Assembly: GCA_021294835.1 (NCBI GenBank)
Contig: JAJTDF010000040.1
Span: 1-49,501 of the forward strand
DNA length: 49,501 nucleotides
Reading direction: 5' to 3'
DNA from: Planctomycetaceae bacterium
GTDB taxonomy: Bacteria > Planctomycetota > Phycisphaerae > Phycisphaerales > UBA1924
Both the position numbers and the translations under genes were made by a program. The notes beneath the pieces were generated by a model that saw nothing but the letters and a program-made list of their open reading frames with translations, did no database searches and had not been told where the DNA came from. Shown here piece by piece: positions 35,532-45,100 of this stretch (its first letter is position 1; the number at the start of each line of letters is the position of its first letter).

Positions 35532-36778
35532 TCATCGATCTGGACCACAACGCCACCACCCGCCCCGAGCCCGCCGTGCTCGCCGCCCTGGCCGACGCCG
35601 CCGAGCGCCTCTACCACAACCCCTCCTCCGTCCACCGCGCCGGGCAAGACGCCCGCCACGCCATCGAACTCGCCCGCGCCGCCGTCGCCCGCCTCATCGG
35701 CGCCGACCGCTCCCTCTCCGGCCCCCGCTCGGCCCCCAAGTCCATCGTCTTCACCGCCTCCGGCACCGAGGCCATCCACCTGGCCATCCGGGGCGTGCTC
35801 GACACCCTCCCGCCCAACCGCCGCCACCTGCTCACCAATCCTGTCGAGCACGCCGCCATCCGCGAACTGGCCACCCACCTCGCCGAGTCCGCCGCCGCCG
35901 CCGTCACCACCCTCCCGGTCGACGGCCAGGGCCTGATCGACCTCGACGCGCTGCAACGGGCCCTCACCAGCACCCCGCCCGGTATCCTCACGCTCCAGTG
36001 GTGCAACAACGAAACCGGCGCCATCCAGCCCATCACCCAGGCCTTCGCCCTCGCCCGCCAGCACGGCTGGATCACCCACTGCGACGGCACCCAATGGGTC
36101 GGCAAACTCCCCACCCGCGTCCATCCTGATCCCCAGGCCGAGGCCCTCGCCGCCGCCCACCACGAAGCCTCCCCCCACTGCCCCGCTGATCTGCTCACCT
36201 TCGCGCCGCACAAGTTCCACGGCCCCAAGGGCGTCGGCGTGCTCTACCTCCGCCCCGGCACGCCCCTCCGCCCCTTGATGCCCGGCACGCAGGAGAACGC
36301 CCGCCGCGCCGGCACCGAGAACACCCCCGCCATCGTCGCCGCCGGCGTCGCCGCCGATCTCGCCGACCGCTGGCTCGCCGACCCGGCACCTCGCACCGCC
36401 CAGGCCGCGCTTCGTGATGAACTCGAGCAGCAACTCCTCGCCCGCTTCCCGTCTCAGCACGCCCACCCCGCCCGCATCCTCGGGCCGGCCTCGCCCCAGC
36501 AGCGCATCTGGAACACCACGAGCATCGCCTTCACCGCCTTGGAGGCCGAGGCCATCCTTCTCGCCCTCTCTGAACGCGGGCTCTACGCCTCCGCGGGCGC
36601 CGCCTGCTCCTCCGGCTCGCTCGAGCCCTCGCCGGTGCTGCTGGCCATGGGCATACCCGCCCCCGTCGCCCACGGCGCCATCCGCCTGAGCCTCGGCCGC
36701 CACACCACCGCCGACGACATCACCGCTGCCATCGACCTGATCACCCAGGTGGTCGAACGCGTCGCCGGCCCGACCTGA
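35528..36778 (+). CDS. Cysteine desulfurase (NifS/IscS family)
   Basis: The PLP enzyme takes sulfur from cysteine for Fe-S clusters or thiolation. The 416 aa protein shows DHNATTRP at the start, HNPSSVHRAGQ, ASGTEAIHLAI, VEHAA with the PLP-stacking His, NNETGAIQP, HCDGTQWVGKLP, PLP Lys229 in FAPHKFHGPKG and catalytic Cys360 in SAGAACSSGS within a mobile loop of group I type. No iscU, iscR or tRNA thiolase is adjacent. Its GTG start overlaps the stop of the flippase-like gene; arsR follows after 53 bases with its own operator. Confidence 0.93.
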   Translation: MIIDLDHNATTRPEPAVLAALADAAERLYHNPSSVHRAGQDARHAIELARAAVARLIGADRSLSGPRSAPKSIVFTASGTEAIHLAIRGVLDTLPPNRRHLLTNPVEHAAIRELATHLAESAAAAVTTLPVDGQGLIDLDALQRALTSTPPGILTLQWCNNETGAIQPITQAFALARQHGWITHCDGTQWVGKLPTRVHPDPQAEALAAAHHEASPHCPADLLTFAPHKFHGPKGVGVLYLRPGTPLRPLMPGTQENARRAGTENTPAIVAAGVAADLADRWLADPAPRTAQAALRDELEQQLLARFPSQHAHPARILGPASPQQRIWNTTSIAFTALEAEAILLALSERGLYASAGAACSSGSLEPSPVLLAMGIPAPVAHGAIRLSLGRHTTADDITAAIDLITQVVERVAGPT

Positions 36779-36823
36779 CCCGGCCCGCCCCCGAGCCCCT
36801 GCCGTCGCACCACCCGCCTAACA

Positions 36824-36841
36824 TTTGCACAATGACGCAAA
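36824..36841 (+). promoter_or_regulatory. Putative ArsR operator overlapping the arsR start
   Basis: The inverted repeat TTTGC-N8-GCAAA (36824-36828 and 36837-36841) spans the arsR ATG at 36832. ArsR/SmtB repressors commonly bind imperfect AT-rich palindromes at their own promoter or start. No good SD precedes the ATG, so transcription may start close to it (leaderless or short leader). Confidence 0.5.
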
Positions 36842-37261
36842 CAAACAAACAACCCGCCGCACGCCCGCGGCCCGCCGCCGTCCCCCCCACACCGCGCCAC
36901 GCCGCCGCCCGCAAAGGCCCGATTGACGCCGCACTCGACGCCGACCTCTTCAAGGCACTCGGCGACCCCACCCGCCTCCAACTCCTCGCCTGCCTGGCCA
37001 AGTGCGCCCGCCCCTGCTCGGTCTCCGAAGTCGCCGACTGCTGCCACGTCGACCTCTCCGTCGTCTCCCGCCACTTGGCCCTCCTCCAGCGCGCCGGCGT
37101 CCTCCACTGCTCCCGCGCCGGCCGCACCGTCCACTACGCCGTCCGCTTCGACCGCCTCACCTCCGCACTCCGCCGCATCGCCGACGCCCTGGCCGCCTGT
37201 GCCGCCCAGCCCGGCGCCTGCTGTACCCCCGTCCTCCTGACCACCTCTGCCGGAGCCACCT

Positions 37262-37275
<14 letters not shown>
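36832..37275 (+). CDS. arsR: ArsR-family arsenic-sensing repressor
   Basis: The 147 aa protein has a winged-helix core (residues ~35-120): FKALGDPTRLQLLACLAKC, VSEVADCCHVDLSVVSRHL as recognition helices, and the wing VLHCSRAGRTVHYAV. It contains 11 cysteines. Cys70-Cys71 sit where ArsR sensors have their ELCxCDL thiols, with further Cys at 54, 58, 62 and 93 and a tail with CC (130-131) and CAAC (144-147), so trivalent arsenic binding is very likely. The N-terminal 30 residues are Pro/Arg-rich and variable. The stop lies inside arsC (14-base overlap). Confidence 0.92.
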
Positions 37276-37735
<460 letters not shown>

Positions 37736-37776
37736 ACCTTCACGCACTCAACCTTCACCCCCAAAGGACCCTCCCC

Positions 37777-38820
37777 ATGAACGCCAACACCACCCCCCAA
37801 CCCGCCACCGCCAAATCCCCCTGCGCCTGTGGCCCATCCTGCTGCACCCCCTCCACCCCAACCACCGCCGCACCCGCATCCCCCACCACCAACCCCGATC
37901 TCCTCCGCGAGCAGGTCCGCCAGGGCTATGCCCACATCGCCCAACTCGGCTCCTGGTCCGCCGCCCAAGCCGCCAAACCCGCGTCCATCACACCCACCCC
38001 CGCCGCATCCCCCGCCTCCGCCTGCACCCCCGGCGGCGGCTGCTGCGGCCCCGCCACCTTCTCGCCCAACCAGCTCGCCTCCGCCCTCGGCTACGCCGAG
38101 CATGAACTCTCGGGCACCCCCGCCGCCGCCAACATGGGCCTCTCCTGCGGCAACCCCACCGCCATCGCCGCGCTGAACCCCGGCGAAACCGTTGTGGACC
38201 TGGGCGCCGGAGGCGGCTTCGACTGCTTCATCGCCGGCCGCAAAGTCGGCCCCACCGGCCGCGTCATCGGCGTCGACATGACCCCCGACATGCTCGCCCT
38301 CGCCCGCACCAACATCACCCACTACCGCGCCGCCACCGGCTACAGCAACGTCGAGTTCCGCCTCGGTGAGATCGAGAACCTCCCCGTTGCTGACGCCTCC
38401 GCCGAAGTGGTCATCTCCAACTGCGTCCTCAACCTCTCGCCCGACAAGCCCCGCGTCTGGCGCGAGATCGCCCGCGTCCTCCGCCCAGGTGGTCGGGTCG
38501 CCGTCTCTGATCTCGCCCTCCTCCGCCCCCTCCCGCCCCAGGTCGCCGCGGATCTCGAGGCCCTCGTCGGCTGCGTCGCCGGTGCCGAACTCGTCGACAC
38601 CACCCGCGAGAACCTCGCCGCCGCCGGCTTCACCGACATCACCCTCACCTCCAAGCCGCAATACATCGCCGCCATGACCGACTGGCAGGACCCTCTTTAC
38701 CAGAAAATCATCGCCGCCCTCCCACCCGGCCACACCGCACAGGACTACATCACCTCCTTGGACATCTCCGCCCGAAAGCCCATCACCTCCCCTGCCCCCA
38801 CCTCATCCTGCTGCTGCTGA
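37777..38820 (+). CDS. arsM: Arsenite S-adenosylmethionine methyltransferase
   Basis: ArsM methylates arsenite to methyl- and dimethylarsenicals. The start is ATG 37777 with AAAGGA nine bases before it. The 347 aa protein has a SAM-binding Rossmann motif [12 protein letters not shown] (139-150) and the three catalytic cysteines: Cys124 (GLSCGNP), Cys216 ([11 protein letters not shown]) and Cys266 (GCVAGA); the 50-residue spacing of the last two equals that of the characterised algal ArsM. The N-terminus ([15 protein letters not shown]) and the SSCCC tail add extra thiols that may load arsenite. Confidence 0.95.
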   Translation: MNANTTPQPATAKSPCACGPSCCTPSTPTTAAPASPTTNPDLLREQVRQGYAHIAQLGSWSAAQAAKPASITPTPAASPASACTPGGGCCGPATFSPNQLASALGYAEHELSGTPAAANMGLSCGNPTAIAALNPGETVVDLGAGGGFDCFIAGRKVGPTGRVIGVDMTPDMLALARTNITHYRAATGYSNVEFRLGEIENLPVADASAEVVISNCVLNLSPDKPRVWREIARVLRPGGRVAVSDLALLRPLPPQVAADLEALVGCVAGAELVDTTRENLAAAGFTDITLTSKPQYIAAMTDWQDPLYQKIIAALPPGHTAQDYITSLDISARKPITSPAPTSSCCC

Positions 38821-38829
38821 GTTCCCCCC

Positions 38830-40203
38830 ATGCCCTTCGCCCTCCCCGTCACCGCCACCCTCGCCCTCCTGCTCACGCTCGCGCCCGCTGCGCCCGCCCC
38901 CGTCACCACCACCACACCAACCCCGACAGCAACCACCGCAGCCAACCCCACAACGGCCTCCGTCATCTTCATCCACCCCGACGGTGCCTCCGCCGCCACC
39001 TGGGACGCCATCCGCACCTTCAACGTCGGACCCGACGGCACCCTCCACTGGGACCGCCTCCCCCACATCGCCCTCTACCGCGGCGCCATGTCCGACTGCC
39101 TCACCGCCACCAGCAACGGCGGAGCCACCACCCACGCCACCGGCATCAAGGTCGCCTCCGATGCCTTCGGCCGCACCGCCGCCGGCGACACCGGCAAGCC
39201 CATCCTCACCGCCGACGGCAAGCCCGCCTCCGTCGCTTCCCAGGCCCTCGCCGCCGGCCTCCCCGTCGGCCTCGTCCAGTCCGGCATCGCCGCCGAGCCC
39301 GGCACCGCCTGCTTCCTCGCCCCCTCTCCCGCCCGCAACGATTACGACGGCATCTCCGCCACCCTGCTCGACTCCGGCGCCCACGTCCTGCTCAGCGGCG
39401 GCGAACGCCATTTCCTCCCCGCCGGCGTGAAAGGTGTCCACGGCCCCGGCGCCCGCAAAGACGGCCGCGACCTTGTCGCCGAAGCCCGCGCCAAGGGCTA
39501 CGCCGTCGTCCGCACCCGGCAGGAGATCGCCGCCCTCCCGCCATCGGCCACCCGCGTCCTGGGCCTCTTTGCCACCAGTTCCACCTTCAACGACAAGCCC
39601 GAGGCCGATCTCACCGCCGCCAACCTCCCGCTCTACAACCCCGACGCCCCCACCCTCGCCGAGATGACCGACCTCGCCCTCACCGTTCTCCAGCGCAGCG
39701 GCCCCCGCTTCCTCCTGGTCATCGAAGAAGAGGGCACCGACAACTTCGGCAACACCAACAACGCCGCCGGCGTCCTCCAGGCCGGCAAGCGTGCCGACGA
39801 CGCCATCGCCGTCGCCCGCGCCCACCTCGCCAACCACCCCGCCACCCTCATCCTCACCACCGCCGATTCGGATGCCGGCGGCCTCCGCCTCTCCGGCATC
39901 CCCCTCATCCCCGGCAAGCCCGTCCCCGCCACCCTCCCTCAGCGTGACGACAACGGCGCACCGATTGACGGCGTCGCCGGCGCCCGCTCCGCCCCCTTCC
40001 TCGCCGCGCCCGACGCCACCGGCCGCCGCTTCCCCTTCTTTGTCACCTGGGCCAGCCAGCACGATGTCACCGGCGGCATCCTCGTCCGTGCCGAAGGCGC
40101 CCACGCCGACCGCGTCAAGGGCTCCATGGACAACACCGACATCGCCAAACTCATCCGCTTCGCCCTCCTCGGCCCCGCTGCCCCGCCCGCCATCCAGCCC
40201 TGA
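38830..40203 (+). CDS. Alkaline phosphatase superfamily enzyme with altered metal ligands
   Basis: The 457 aa secreted protein has a signal peptide (LPVTATLALLLTLAPAAPA) and the alkaline phosphatase fold: metal Asp51 in IHPDGAS, nucleophile Ser95 in LTATSNGGATTHATG, Asp304 in EEEGTDNFGNTNNA, Asp346 in TTADSDAGG and His411 in ASQHDVTGG. Compared with E. coli PhoA the zinc ligands H331 and H370 correspond to Asn308 and Ser347, so the metal centre differs. It lies between arsM and acr3 (gaps of 9 and 33 bases), so it is part of the arsenic operon. It may release phosphate that competes with arsenate, or act on another ester; its substrate is not known. Confidence 0.82.
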   Translation: MPFALPVTATLALLLTLAPAAPAPVTTTTPTPTATTAANPTTASVIFIHPDGASAATWDAIRTFNVGPDGTLHWDRLPHIALYRGAMSDCLTATSNGGATTHATGIKVASDAFGRTAAGDTGKPILTADGKPASVASQALAAGLPVGLVQSGIAAEPGTACFLAPSPARNDYDGISATLLDSGAHVLLSGGERHFLPAGVKGVHGPGARKDGRDLVAEARAKGYAVVRTRQEIAALPPSATRVLGLFATSSTFNDKPEADLTAANLPLYNPDAPTLAEMTDLALTVLQRSGPRFLLVIEEEGTDNFGNTNNAAGVLQAGKRADDAIAVARAHLANHPATLILTTADSDAGGLRLSGIPLIPGKPVPATLPQRDDNGAPIDGVAGARSAPFLAAPDATGRRFPFFVTWASQHDVTGGILVRAEGAHADRVKGSMDNTDIAKLIRFALLGPAAPPAIQP

Positions 40204-40236
40204 TCCCCCGCCACCCACCCTCCACCTCCCCCACCC

Positions 40237-41310
40237 ATGACCACCGACCCCGCCTGCCCCACCCCGTGCGCTGGCCGCCTCGGCTTCCTCGACCGCTACC
40301 TCACCCTCTGGATCTTCCTCGCCATGGCCGCCGGCGTCCTCCTCGGCCGCTTCGCACCCGCCATCCCGCAGGCCATCGACAGCGCCTCCGTCGGCGCCAC
40401 CAACCTCCCCATCGCCATCGGGCTCATCCTCATGATGTTCCCGCCCCTGGCCAAGGTCCGCTACGAGCACCTCCCCGCCATCTTCTCCGACTGGAAGGTC
40501 CTCACCCTCTCGCTCATCCAGAACTGGATCGTCGGCCCGATCCTCATGTTCGCCCTCGCCGCCATCTTCCTGCACGACAAGCCCGAATACATGCTCGGCC
40601 TGATCATGGTCGGCCTCGCCCGCTGCATCGCCATGGTCCTGGTCTGGAACGACCTGGCCAAAGGCTCCGCTGAGTACGCCGCCGGTCTGGTCGCCTTCAA
40701 CAGCATCTTCCAGGTCCTCTTCTTCGGCCTCTACGCCTGGCTGTTCATGACCTGGCTCCCGCCCCTGGTCGGCCTCTCCGGCGTCGCCGTCAACGTGTCG
40801 ATGGCCGACATCTTCACCTCCGTCCTGATCTACCTCGGCATCCCCTTCTTCGGCGGCATGTTCACCCGCCTGCTCCTCCGCCGCCTCAAGGGCGATGCCT
40901 GGTACACCACCGCCTTCCTCCCCCGCATCGCCCCCATCACCCTGATCGCCCTCCTGTTCACCATCCTGGTCATGTTCAACCTCAAGGGCGACCGCATCAT
41001 CGCCCTCCCGCTGGACATCCTCCGCATCGCCGTCCCCCTGGTCCTCTACTTCCTCATCATGTTCTTCGTCTCCTTCTTCATGGCCTATCGCGCCGGGGCC
41101 GACTACCCCCGCGCCGCCACCCTCGCCTTCACCGCCAGCGGCAACAACTTCGAACTGGCCATCGCCGTCGCCATCTCCGTCTTCGGCATCACCTCCGGCG
41201 CCGCCTTCGCCGCCGTCATCGGCCCCCTGGTCGAGGTCCCCGTCCTCATCGCCCTCGTCGGCGTCTCGCTGCGCCTCGGCCGCCGCCTCTTCGGCCCCGC
41301 CGCCGCCTGA
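40237..41310 (+). CDS. acr3: Arsenite efflux permease Acr3
   Basis: The 357 aa membrane protein has ten hydrophobic segments and the Acr3 hallmarks: [21 protein letters not shown] at the start, [25 protein letters not shown] with the essential Cys130, [19 protein letters not shown] and [16 protein letters not shown] with the conserved Asn-Asn-Phe-Glu. It exports arsenite using the proton motive force. It is the last gene of the arsenic operon and ends 8 bases before a convergent gene. Confidence 0.95.
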   Translation: MTTDPACPTPCAGRLGFLDRYLTLWIFLAMAAGVLLGRFAPAIPQAIDSASVGATNLPIAIGLILMMFPPLAKVRYEHLPAIFSDWKVLTLSLIQNWIVGPILMFALAAIFLHDKPEYMLGLIMVGLARCIAMVLVWNDLAKGSAEYAAGLVAFNSIFQVLFFGLYAWLFMTWLPPLVGLSGVAVNVSMADIFTSVLIYLGIPFFGGMFTRLLLRRLKGDAWYTTAFLPRIAPITLIALLFTILVMFNLKGDRIIALPLDILRIAVPLVLYFLIMFFVSFFMAYRAGADYPRAATLAFTASGNNFELAIAVAISVFGITSGAAFAAVIGPLVEVPVLIALVGVSLRLGRRLFGPAAA

Positions 41311-41318
41311 CCCCGCCC

Positions 41319-42305
41319 TCACCGCCGCGGCACAAACCCCTCCAGATACGCCACCAGATCCGCCGCCCGCCGCCGCACCGCCGGGTCCGGGTCGTCCTTG
41401 GCCATCGCCTCAATCCGCTCCCGCCCCACGGGCATCGGCTGCGCCCCGTCCATCACCGTCAGATGCACCCGCCGCCCGAACCGCTGCACCCCAAACAGCC
41501 GCACCTGCGCATCGGCGTGCCCCAGCGCCCGCGTGATCACCTCATCGGGCACCCGCGCAAAGTCCGGCCGCCACGCATACCCCGTGCCGTCATGCTGCAA
41601 CTCCCCCAGCGCCCACTCCAGCCGCAGCAGCAGCGCCGCCCCCTCCATTCCCTCCCCCGCCGCCGCCCGCCGCCGCTCCACCAGCCGCTGCCTCGCGTCT
41701 TGATACACCCACGCCTCCCCCCACCTCAGGTCCCCCGTCTGCTGGAACAGCGCGTTCGCATCCCGCGCCAAGGGCACCAACTTCACCAACTCCTCATCCG
41801 TCAGCGGACCCGCCCCGCCGCCCCCCGTCACCGCCTCCGCCCACGCATCCATCGCCACCATCGCCTGGTGCTCCCACACCTTCCGCTCCCACGCGCTGCC
41901 CGACCTCCGGAGCGCCCCATCCGGCACCGGCAACCCGCTCCCCGCGCCCCCAGCCGGCGCCCGCGGCGGCGCCGCCGCCACGCTGAGCATCACACGCATC
42001 AACGGCCTGGGCACCTTGCTCGTCCACGGCCCCGGGAGCGCGAAGTACGCCCCCAGCACCCACGCCACCCACGCCGCCCAGAGCCCCGCCCGCATCGCCC
42101 GCCCCACCCGCCGCCGCTGATGCAACTGCCACCCACTCGTCGCCGTGTGCCCGCACTCCGGACACGTCAGCCCCTCCGTCGCCCCCATGTCATACCAGCA
42201 CTCCGGGCACCGCCGCAGGTCCGTCCGCCCATCACCACGCCACACCACCACGCTGATGATCACCAGCCCCACCAGACCGTTCGCCAGCAACGCCACGGTC
42301 AACAT
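41319..42305 (-). CDS. Membrane protein with zinc ribbon and HEAT-like end, function unknown
   Basis: The 328 aa protein starts at ATG 42305 with a membrane helix (LVGLVIISVVVW), then a zinc ribbon CPECWYDM...CPECGH typical of many planctomycete membrane proteins, then a second helix (LWAAWVAWVLGAYFAL). The remaining ~200 residues are helical; the end (VPDEVITRALGHADAQVRLF and DPAVRRRAADLVAYL) resembles HEAT repeats. No family function is known to me. It converges on acr3 and is divergent from the secreted gene at 42397. Confidence 0.75.
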   Translation of the reverse strand: MLTVALLANGLVGLVIISVVVWRGDGRTDLRRCPECWYDMGATEGLTCPECGHTATSGWQLHQRRRVGRAMRAGLWAAWVAWVLGAYFALPGPWTSKVPRPLMRVMLSVAAAPPRAPAGGAGSGLPVPDGALRRSGSAWERKVWEHQAMVAMDAWAEAVTGGGGAGPLTDEELVKLVPLARDANALFQQTGDLRWGEAWVYQDARQRLVERRRAAAGEGMEGAALLLRLEWALGELQHDGTGYAWRPDFARVPDEVITRALGHADAQVRLFGVQRFGRRVHLTVMDGAQPMPVGRERIEAMAKDDPDPAVRRRAADLVAYLEGFVPRR

Positions 42306-42396
42306 GCCCAATCCTACTTCACATCCACACTGAACCTTCCGGCCCGCTCGCAACCTTCACACGCAGTCCGCCCCCTCATTCCAACCCGCCACACCC

Positions 42397-43614
42397 ATGC
42401 CCCACCGCACCCCCCACATCCTCCTCACCGCCCTCGCCCTCCTCCTGGCCTGCCCGCCCACGCCCGGCCTCGCCCTGGAGCGTGCCCCCACGCCCATGCA
42501 CCAACTCCTCCAGGCGCCGTATCAGCTCGAGGTCACCACCCTCAGCGTCGAGACCAAGCAGGGCCCCCACTCCGGTGACAGCATCTGGTGCCGCGTCCGC
42601 ATCGATCGCGTCCTCGCCGGCCCCGGCCTCAAAGCCGGCGATGAGACCGCCGTCGTCTCCGTCCGCTACAACAACCCGCCCGGCACCACCGGCGCCTCCG
42701 GCGACTGGAACATCCCCGCCGTCGGTGAACGCCGCCGCCTCTTCGCAAATAGCACCCCCTCCACCCTCCAGCCCCTCCCACCCAACGGCTGGCAACCCCT
42801 CACCCGCGCTGTGCACATCGACTTGCCCCCAACCACCGCCCGTCAGCCAGCGCCCCCAGACCTGATCGCCGACAACGCCTCGCTCACCACCGCCTACCCA
42901 CACCAAGCCGAACTGATCGTCCTCACCAACCCCATGTCCGATGCCGCGCTCGCCAACGGCAGCCTCGGACACGTCGCGGCCGCGCTCACCGCCCGACTCC
43001 CACTGGTGATCACCGGCTCAGCCCTCCTCTCCCTCGCCGATCCCCCGACCAACACCCCCACCAACACACCCGCCGCCCCGCGAACGCCCCCCACCACCCC
43101 CACCACCGCCACCCTCCGCGCCCAGGCCGGCCTCGCCGATCCCACCGTGCCACCCGCACAGCCGCCCGCCCACTTCACCCACCTCCGCATCCTCCCGCCC
43201 GACCCCGCCGCCGCCACCCACCCCATCCTCGCCGGCATCACCATCCCACCCGAGGGCCTCCTCGTCCCCATCACCCTTCCCACCCTCCCGCCGCCCCTCC
43301 CCACCGCCACCGTCCTGCTCTACGCCGAGCCCGCCACCACCGACAAGACCGCACCCTCCGGCAGCGCCGCGTCAACCCGCCAGCCCATCCTCTGGGTCAA
43401 CGCCACCCCCCGCACCACCCCCCGCATCCCCACCGCCCCCGCCGGCGTCGAGCCCACGCCCCTCCCGCCCCAACGCATCGTCGCCACCATCCTCCCCGCC
43501 ACCCCGCCCCCGTCCGACCCTGCCTCCCCCACCCTCCGCCGCCTCCTCCAGCAGTCCATCACCTGGGCGCTGGACCTGCCACCAGCCCCCACCACCACAT
43601 CGCCCACCCGCTGA
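42397..43614 (+). CDS. Secreted hypothetical protein, partly ThuA/class I amidotransferase-like
   Basis: The 405 aa protein has a signal peptide (ILLTALALLLACPPTPGLA). The first ~110 residues are a beta domain (YQLEVTTLSVETKQGPHSGD, WCRVRIDRVLAGPGLKAGDE) and the rest, with AELIVLTNPMSDAAL, PLVITGSALLSL and VLLYAEP, recalls the ThuA-like Rossmann fold, interrupted by Thr/Pro-rich linkers (TPTNTPAAPRTPPTTPTT). I cannot assign a reaction. DUF2798 follows after 24 bases. Confidence 0.65.
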   Translation: MPHRTPHILLTALALLLACPPTPGLALERAPTPMHQLLQAPYQLEVTTLSVETKQGPHSGDSIWCRVRIDRVLAGPGLKAGDETAVVSVRYNNPPGTTGASGDWNIPAVGERRRLFANSTPSTLQPLPPNGWQPLTRAVHIDLPPTTARQPAPPDLIADNASLTTAYPHQAELIVLTNPMSDAALANGSLGHVAAALTARLPLVITGSALLSLADPPTNTPTNTPAAPRTPPTTPTTATLRAQAGLADPTVPPAQPPAHFTHLRILPPDPAAATHPILAGITIPPEGLLVPITLPTLPPPLPTATVLLYAEPATTDKTAPSGSAASTRQPILWVNATPRTTPRIPTAPAGVEPTPLPPQRIVATILPATPPPSDPASPTLRRLLQQSITWALDLPPAPTTTSPTR

Positions 43615-43638
43615 TCCGCCACCGTACCGTCGCCCCGC

Positions 43639-43866
43639 ATGCTCCGCATCGACAAGAAGTACGCCACGTTTCTGTTCATCACCCTCATGGTCTTCGCCAT
43701 GAGCCTGGTCATCTCCCTCGCCCTCACCATCATCCACCGGGGCTTCGTCCCCGGCTTCACCACCCACTGGCTCCGCGCCTGGGCTCTGGCCTTCCTCGTC
43801 GCCTTCCCCACCGCCCTGGTCGTCGTCCCCACCGTTCGCAAGATCGTCGCCAAACTCACCGGCTGA
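43639..43866 (+). CDS. DUF2798 small membrane protein
   Basis: The 75 aa protein has two membrane helices: FLFITLMVFAMSLVISLALTI, a short outer loop HRGFVPGF with WLRAWALAFLVAFPTALVVV, ending with a basic cytosolic tail VRKIVAKLTG. This is the pattern of DUF2798, of unknown function, common in proteobacteria and planctomycetes. It is probably cotranscribed with the secreted gene at 42397. Confidence 0.88.
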   Translation: MLRIDKKYATFLFITLMVFAMSLVISLALTIIHRGFVPGFTTHWLRAWALAFLVAFPTALVVVPTVRKIVAKLTG

Positions 43867-43869
43867 CCG

Positions 43870-43894
43870 CCCCCCCCCGCCCCCCCCCCGCCCC
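43870..43894. repeat. Poly-C tract C9-G-C10-G-C4
   Basis: Two C homopolymers directly after the DUF2798 stop and before a terminator. They are prone to slippage or sequencing error but lie outside coding sequence. Confidence 0.9.
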
Positions 43895-43914
43895 GCGCCT
43901 TCCCCCATCACACC

Positions 43915-43953
43915 AAAAAAACAGCCGGACGCCCAGTCACCTGAGCGTCCGGC
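43915..43953 (-). terminator. Intrinsic terminator of the Gly-rich exported protein gene
   Basis: Stem GCCGGACGC (43924-43932)/GCGTCCGGC (43945-43953) with a 12-base loop; on the minus strand it is followed by TG and seven T (43921-43915), a classic intrinsic terminator. Confidence 0.85.
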
Positions 43954-44018
43954 CGGTTGTCCATCCATCACCCTCACCGGGTGCAGACAAAAGTCGAAGC
44001 CTCACGTTGACCCATCAC

Positions 44019-44930
44019 TCAGCGGCCGCCGCCACCCTTGCCCCCGCCCTCACCACCGCCCTTGCCACCCTCGCCACCCTTGCCCCCGCCCTTGCCGCCC
44101 TCTCCGCCGCCCTGGCCCCGCCCGCGGGCGCCCGGCAGCGTCTCTTCGAACTTCTTCATCTCATCAGCGCTCAGCACCTTGGCCATCTCTTCGCGCATCG
44201 AGTTGCGGGCCGCGGTCATGGCCTCGCGTGCGCCCTCACGGTCGCCCTCGCCACCCGCCGCCGGCCGCGCCTTCTCCTGCGCCGCCACAAACCGCTCGAC
44301 CACTTCCATGGCCTGCTGCTGCTTGCCCGCCTCCAACTTCAAACCCACCAGCGCGTCGGTCATCACGTCATACTGACGGTTGAACGTCCCCAGCACCGCC
44401 ACCGCGCTGGCCGCCTTGTCCGCCGCCACCTTCCCCTCCAGAGCCTTGGCGAACTTCTCCTGCTCCTTCTTGTTCAGTTCCGCCATCGCCCGCAGGCCCT
44501 CCTGGGCCCGCTCGCGCATCTGCTCGCGATCACCCCCGCCCGGCCCGCCACCACCTCCGCCACCCTCGCGATTGCGCTCCATCATCCCCCGCCGCGCCTC
44601 TTCGGCCGCCTTGCCATGGCTCTCGCGGGCCGCCACGTAGGCCTCCGCCAGCGCCTTGCCCTCACCCTCATTCAGCCCCAGCCGGGCCGCCACCGCCGCC
44701 GCCTGCGCACCCCACGCCGCCTTGGCCTTCTCCGGGCTCATCTGCCCGCCCGGCCGACCCTCACCGCCCGGCCCGCCCGGTGCACGCTCCCGCCGCGGAC
44801 GCTCCCCACCCGGCTGCCCGTTCTTACCACCCTCACCGCCACCCCCACCGCCCCCGCCCGGCTGCGCCATCAGCGGCAGCGCCATGCACCCAACGGCCAT
44901 CATCCCAACCAGCATTTTCACGGTCCGCAT
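44019..44930 (-). CDS. Exported Gly-rich helical protein (Spy/LTXXQ-like character)
   Basis: The 303 aa protein starts at ATG 44930 with a signal peptide (VKMLVGMMAVGCMALPLMAQ). Gly-rich N-terminal (PGGGGGGGGEGGKNG) and C-terminal (GGGEGGKGGGKGGEGG) tails flank a long Ala/Glu/Lys helical region with two similar parts: LNEGEGKALAEAYVAARESH and MREEMAKVLSADEMKKFEE. Periplasmic helical proteins of the Spy/CpxP type look like this (LSADEMKKFEE resembles the LTxxQ motif), but membership is not certain. Terminators lie on both sides, so it is a single transcription unit. Confidence 0.7.
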   Translation of the reverse strand: MRTVKMLVGMMAVGCMALPLMAQPGGGGGGGGEGGKNGQPGGERPRRERAPGGPGGEGRPGGQMSPEKAKAAWGAQAAAVAARLGLNEGEGKALAEAYVAARESHGKAAEEARRGMMERNREGGGGGGGPGGGDREQMRERAQEGLRAMAELNKKEQEKFAKALEGKVAADKAASAVAVLGTFNRQYDVMTDALVGLKLEAGKQQQAMEVVERFVAAQEKARPAAGGEGDREGAREAMTAARNSMREEMAKVLSADEMKKFEETLPGARGRGQGGGEGGKGGGKGGEGGKGGGEGGGKGGGGR

Positions 44931-45022
44931 AGTCAGTGTCCTGTACCCCACACCCCGGTTCCGTCCCGCGGCCGCTCCCCAACACGGGGGCCTTTTCACC
45001 GCCGGACATCCAGCCAAACGAA

Positions 45023-45056
45023 CGTGGCCCCCGGGTATTGCATCCCGAGGGCCACG
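45023..45056 (-). terminator. Terminator after the repeat protein gene
   Basis: Hairpin CGTGGCCCCCGGG (45023-45035)/CCCGAGGGCCACG (45044-45056), 13 bp with one mismatch and an 8-base loop. On the minus strand it is followed by TTCGTTTGG, a poor T tract. Confidence 0.6.
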
Positions 45057-45100
45057 CCGTTGTACCCGAATAACAACCGTCTCAGACTCCCCCACCCACT

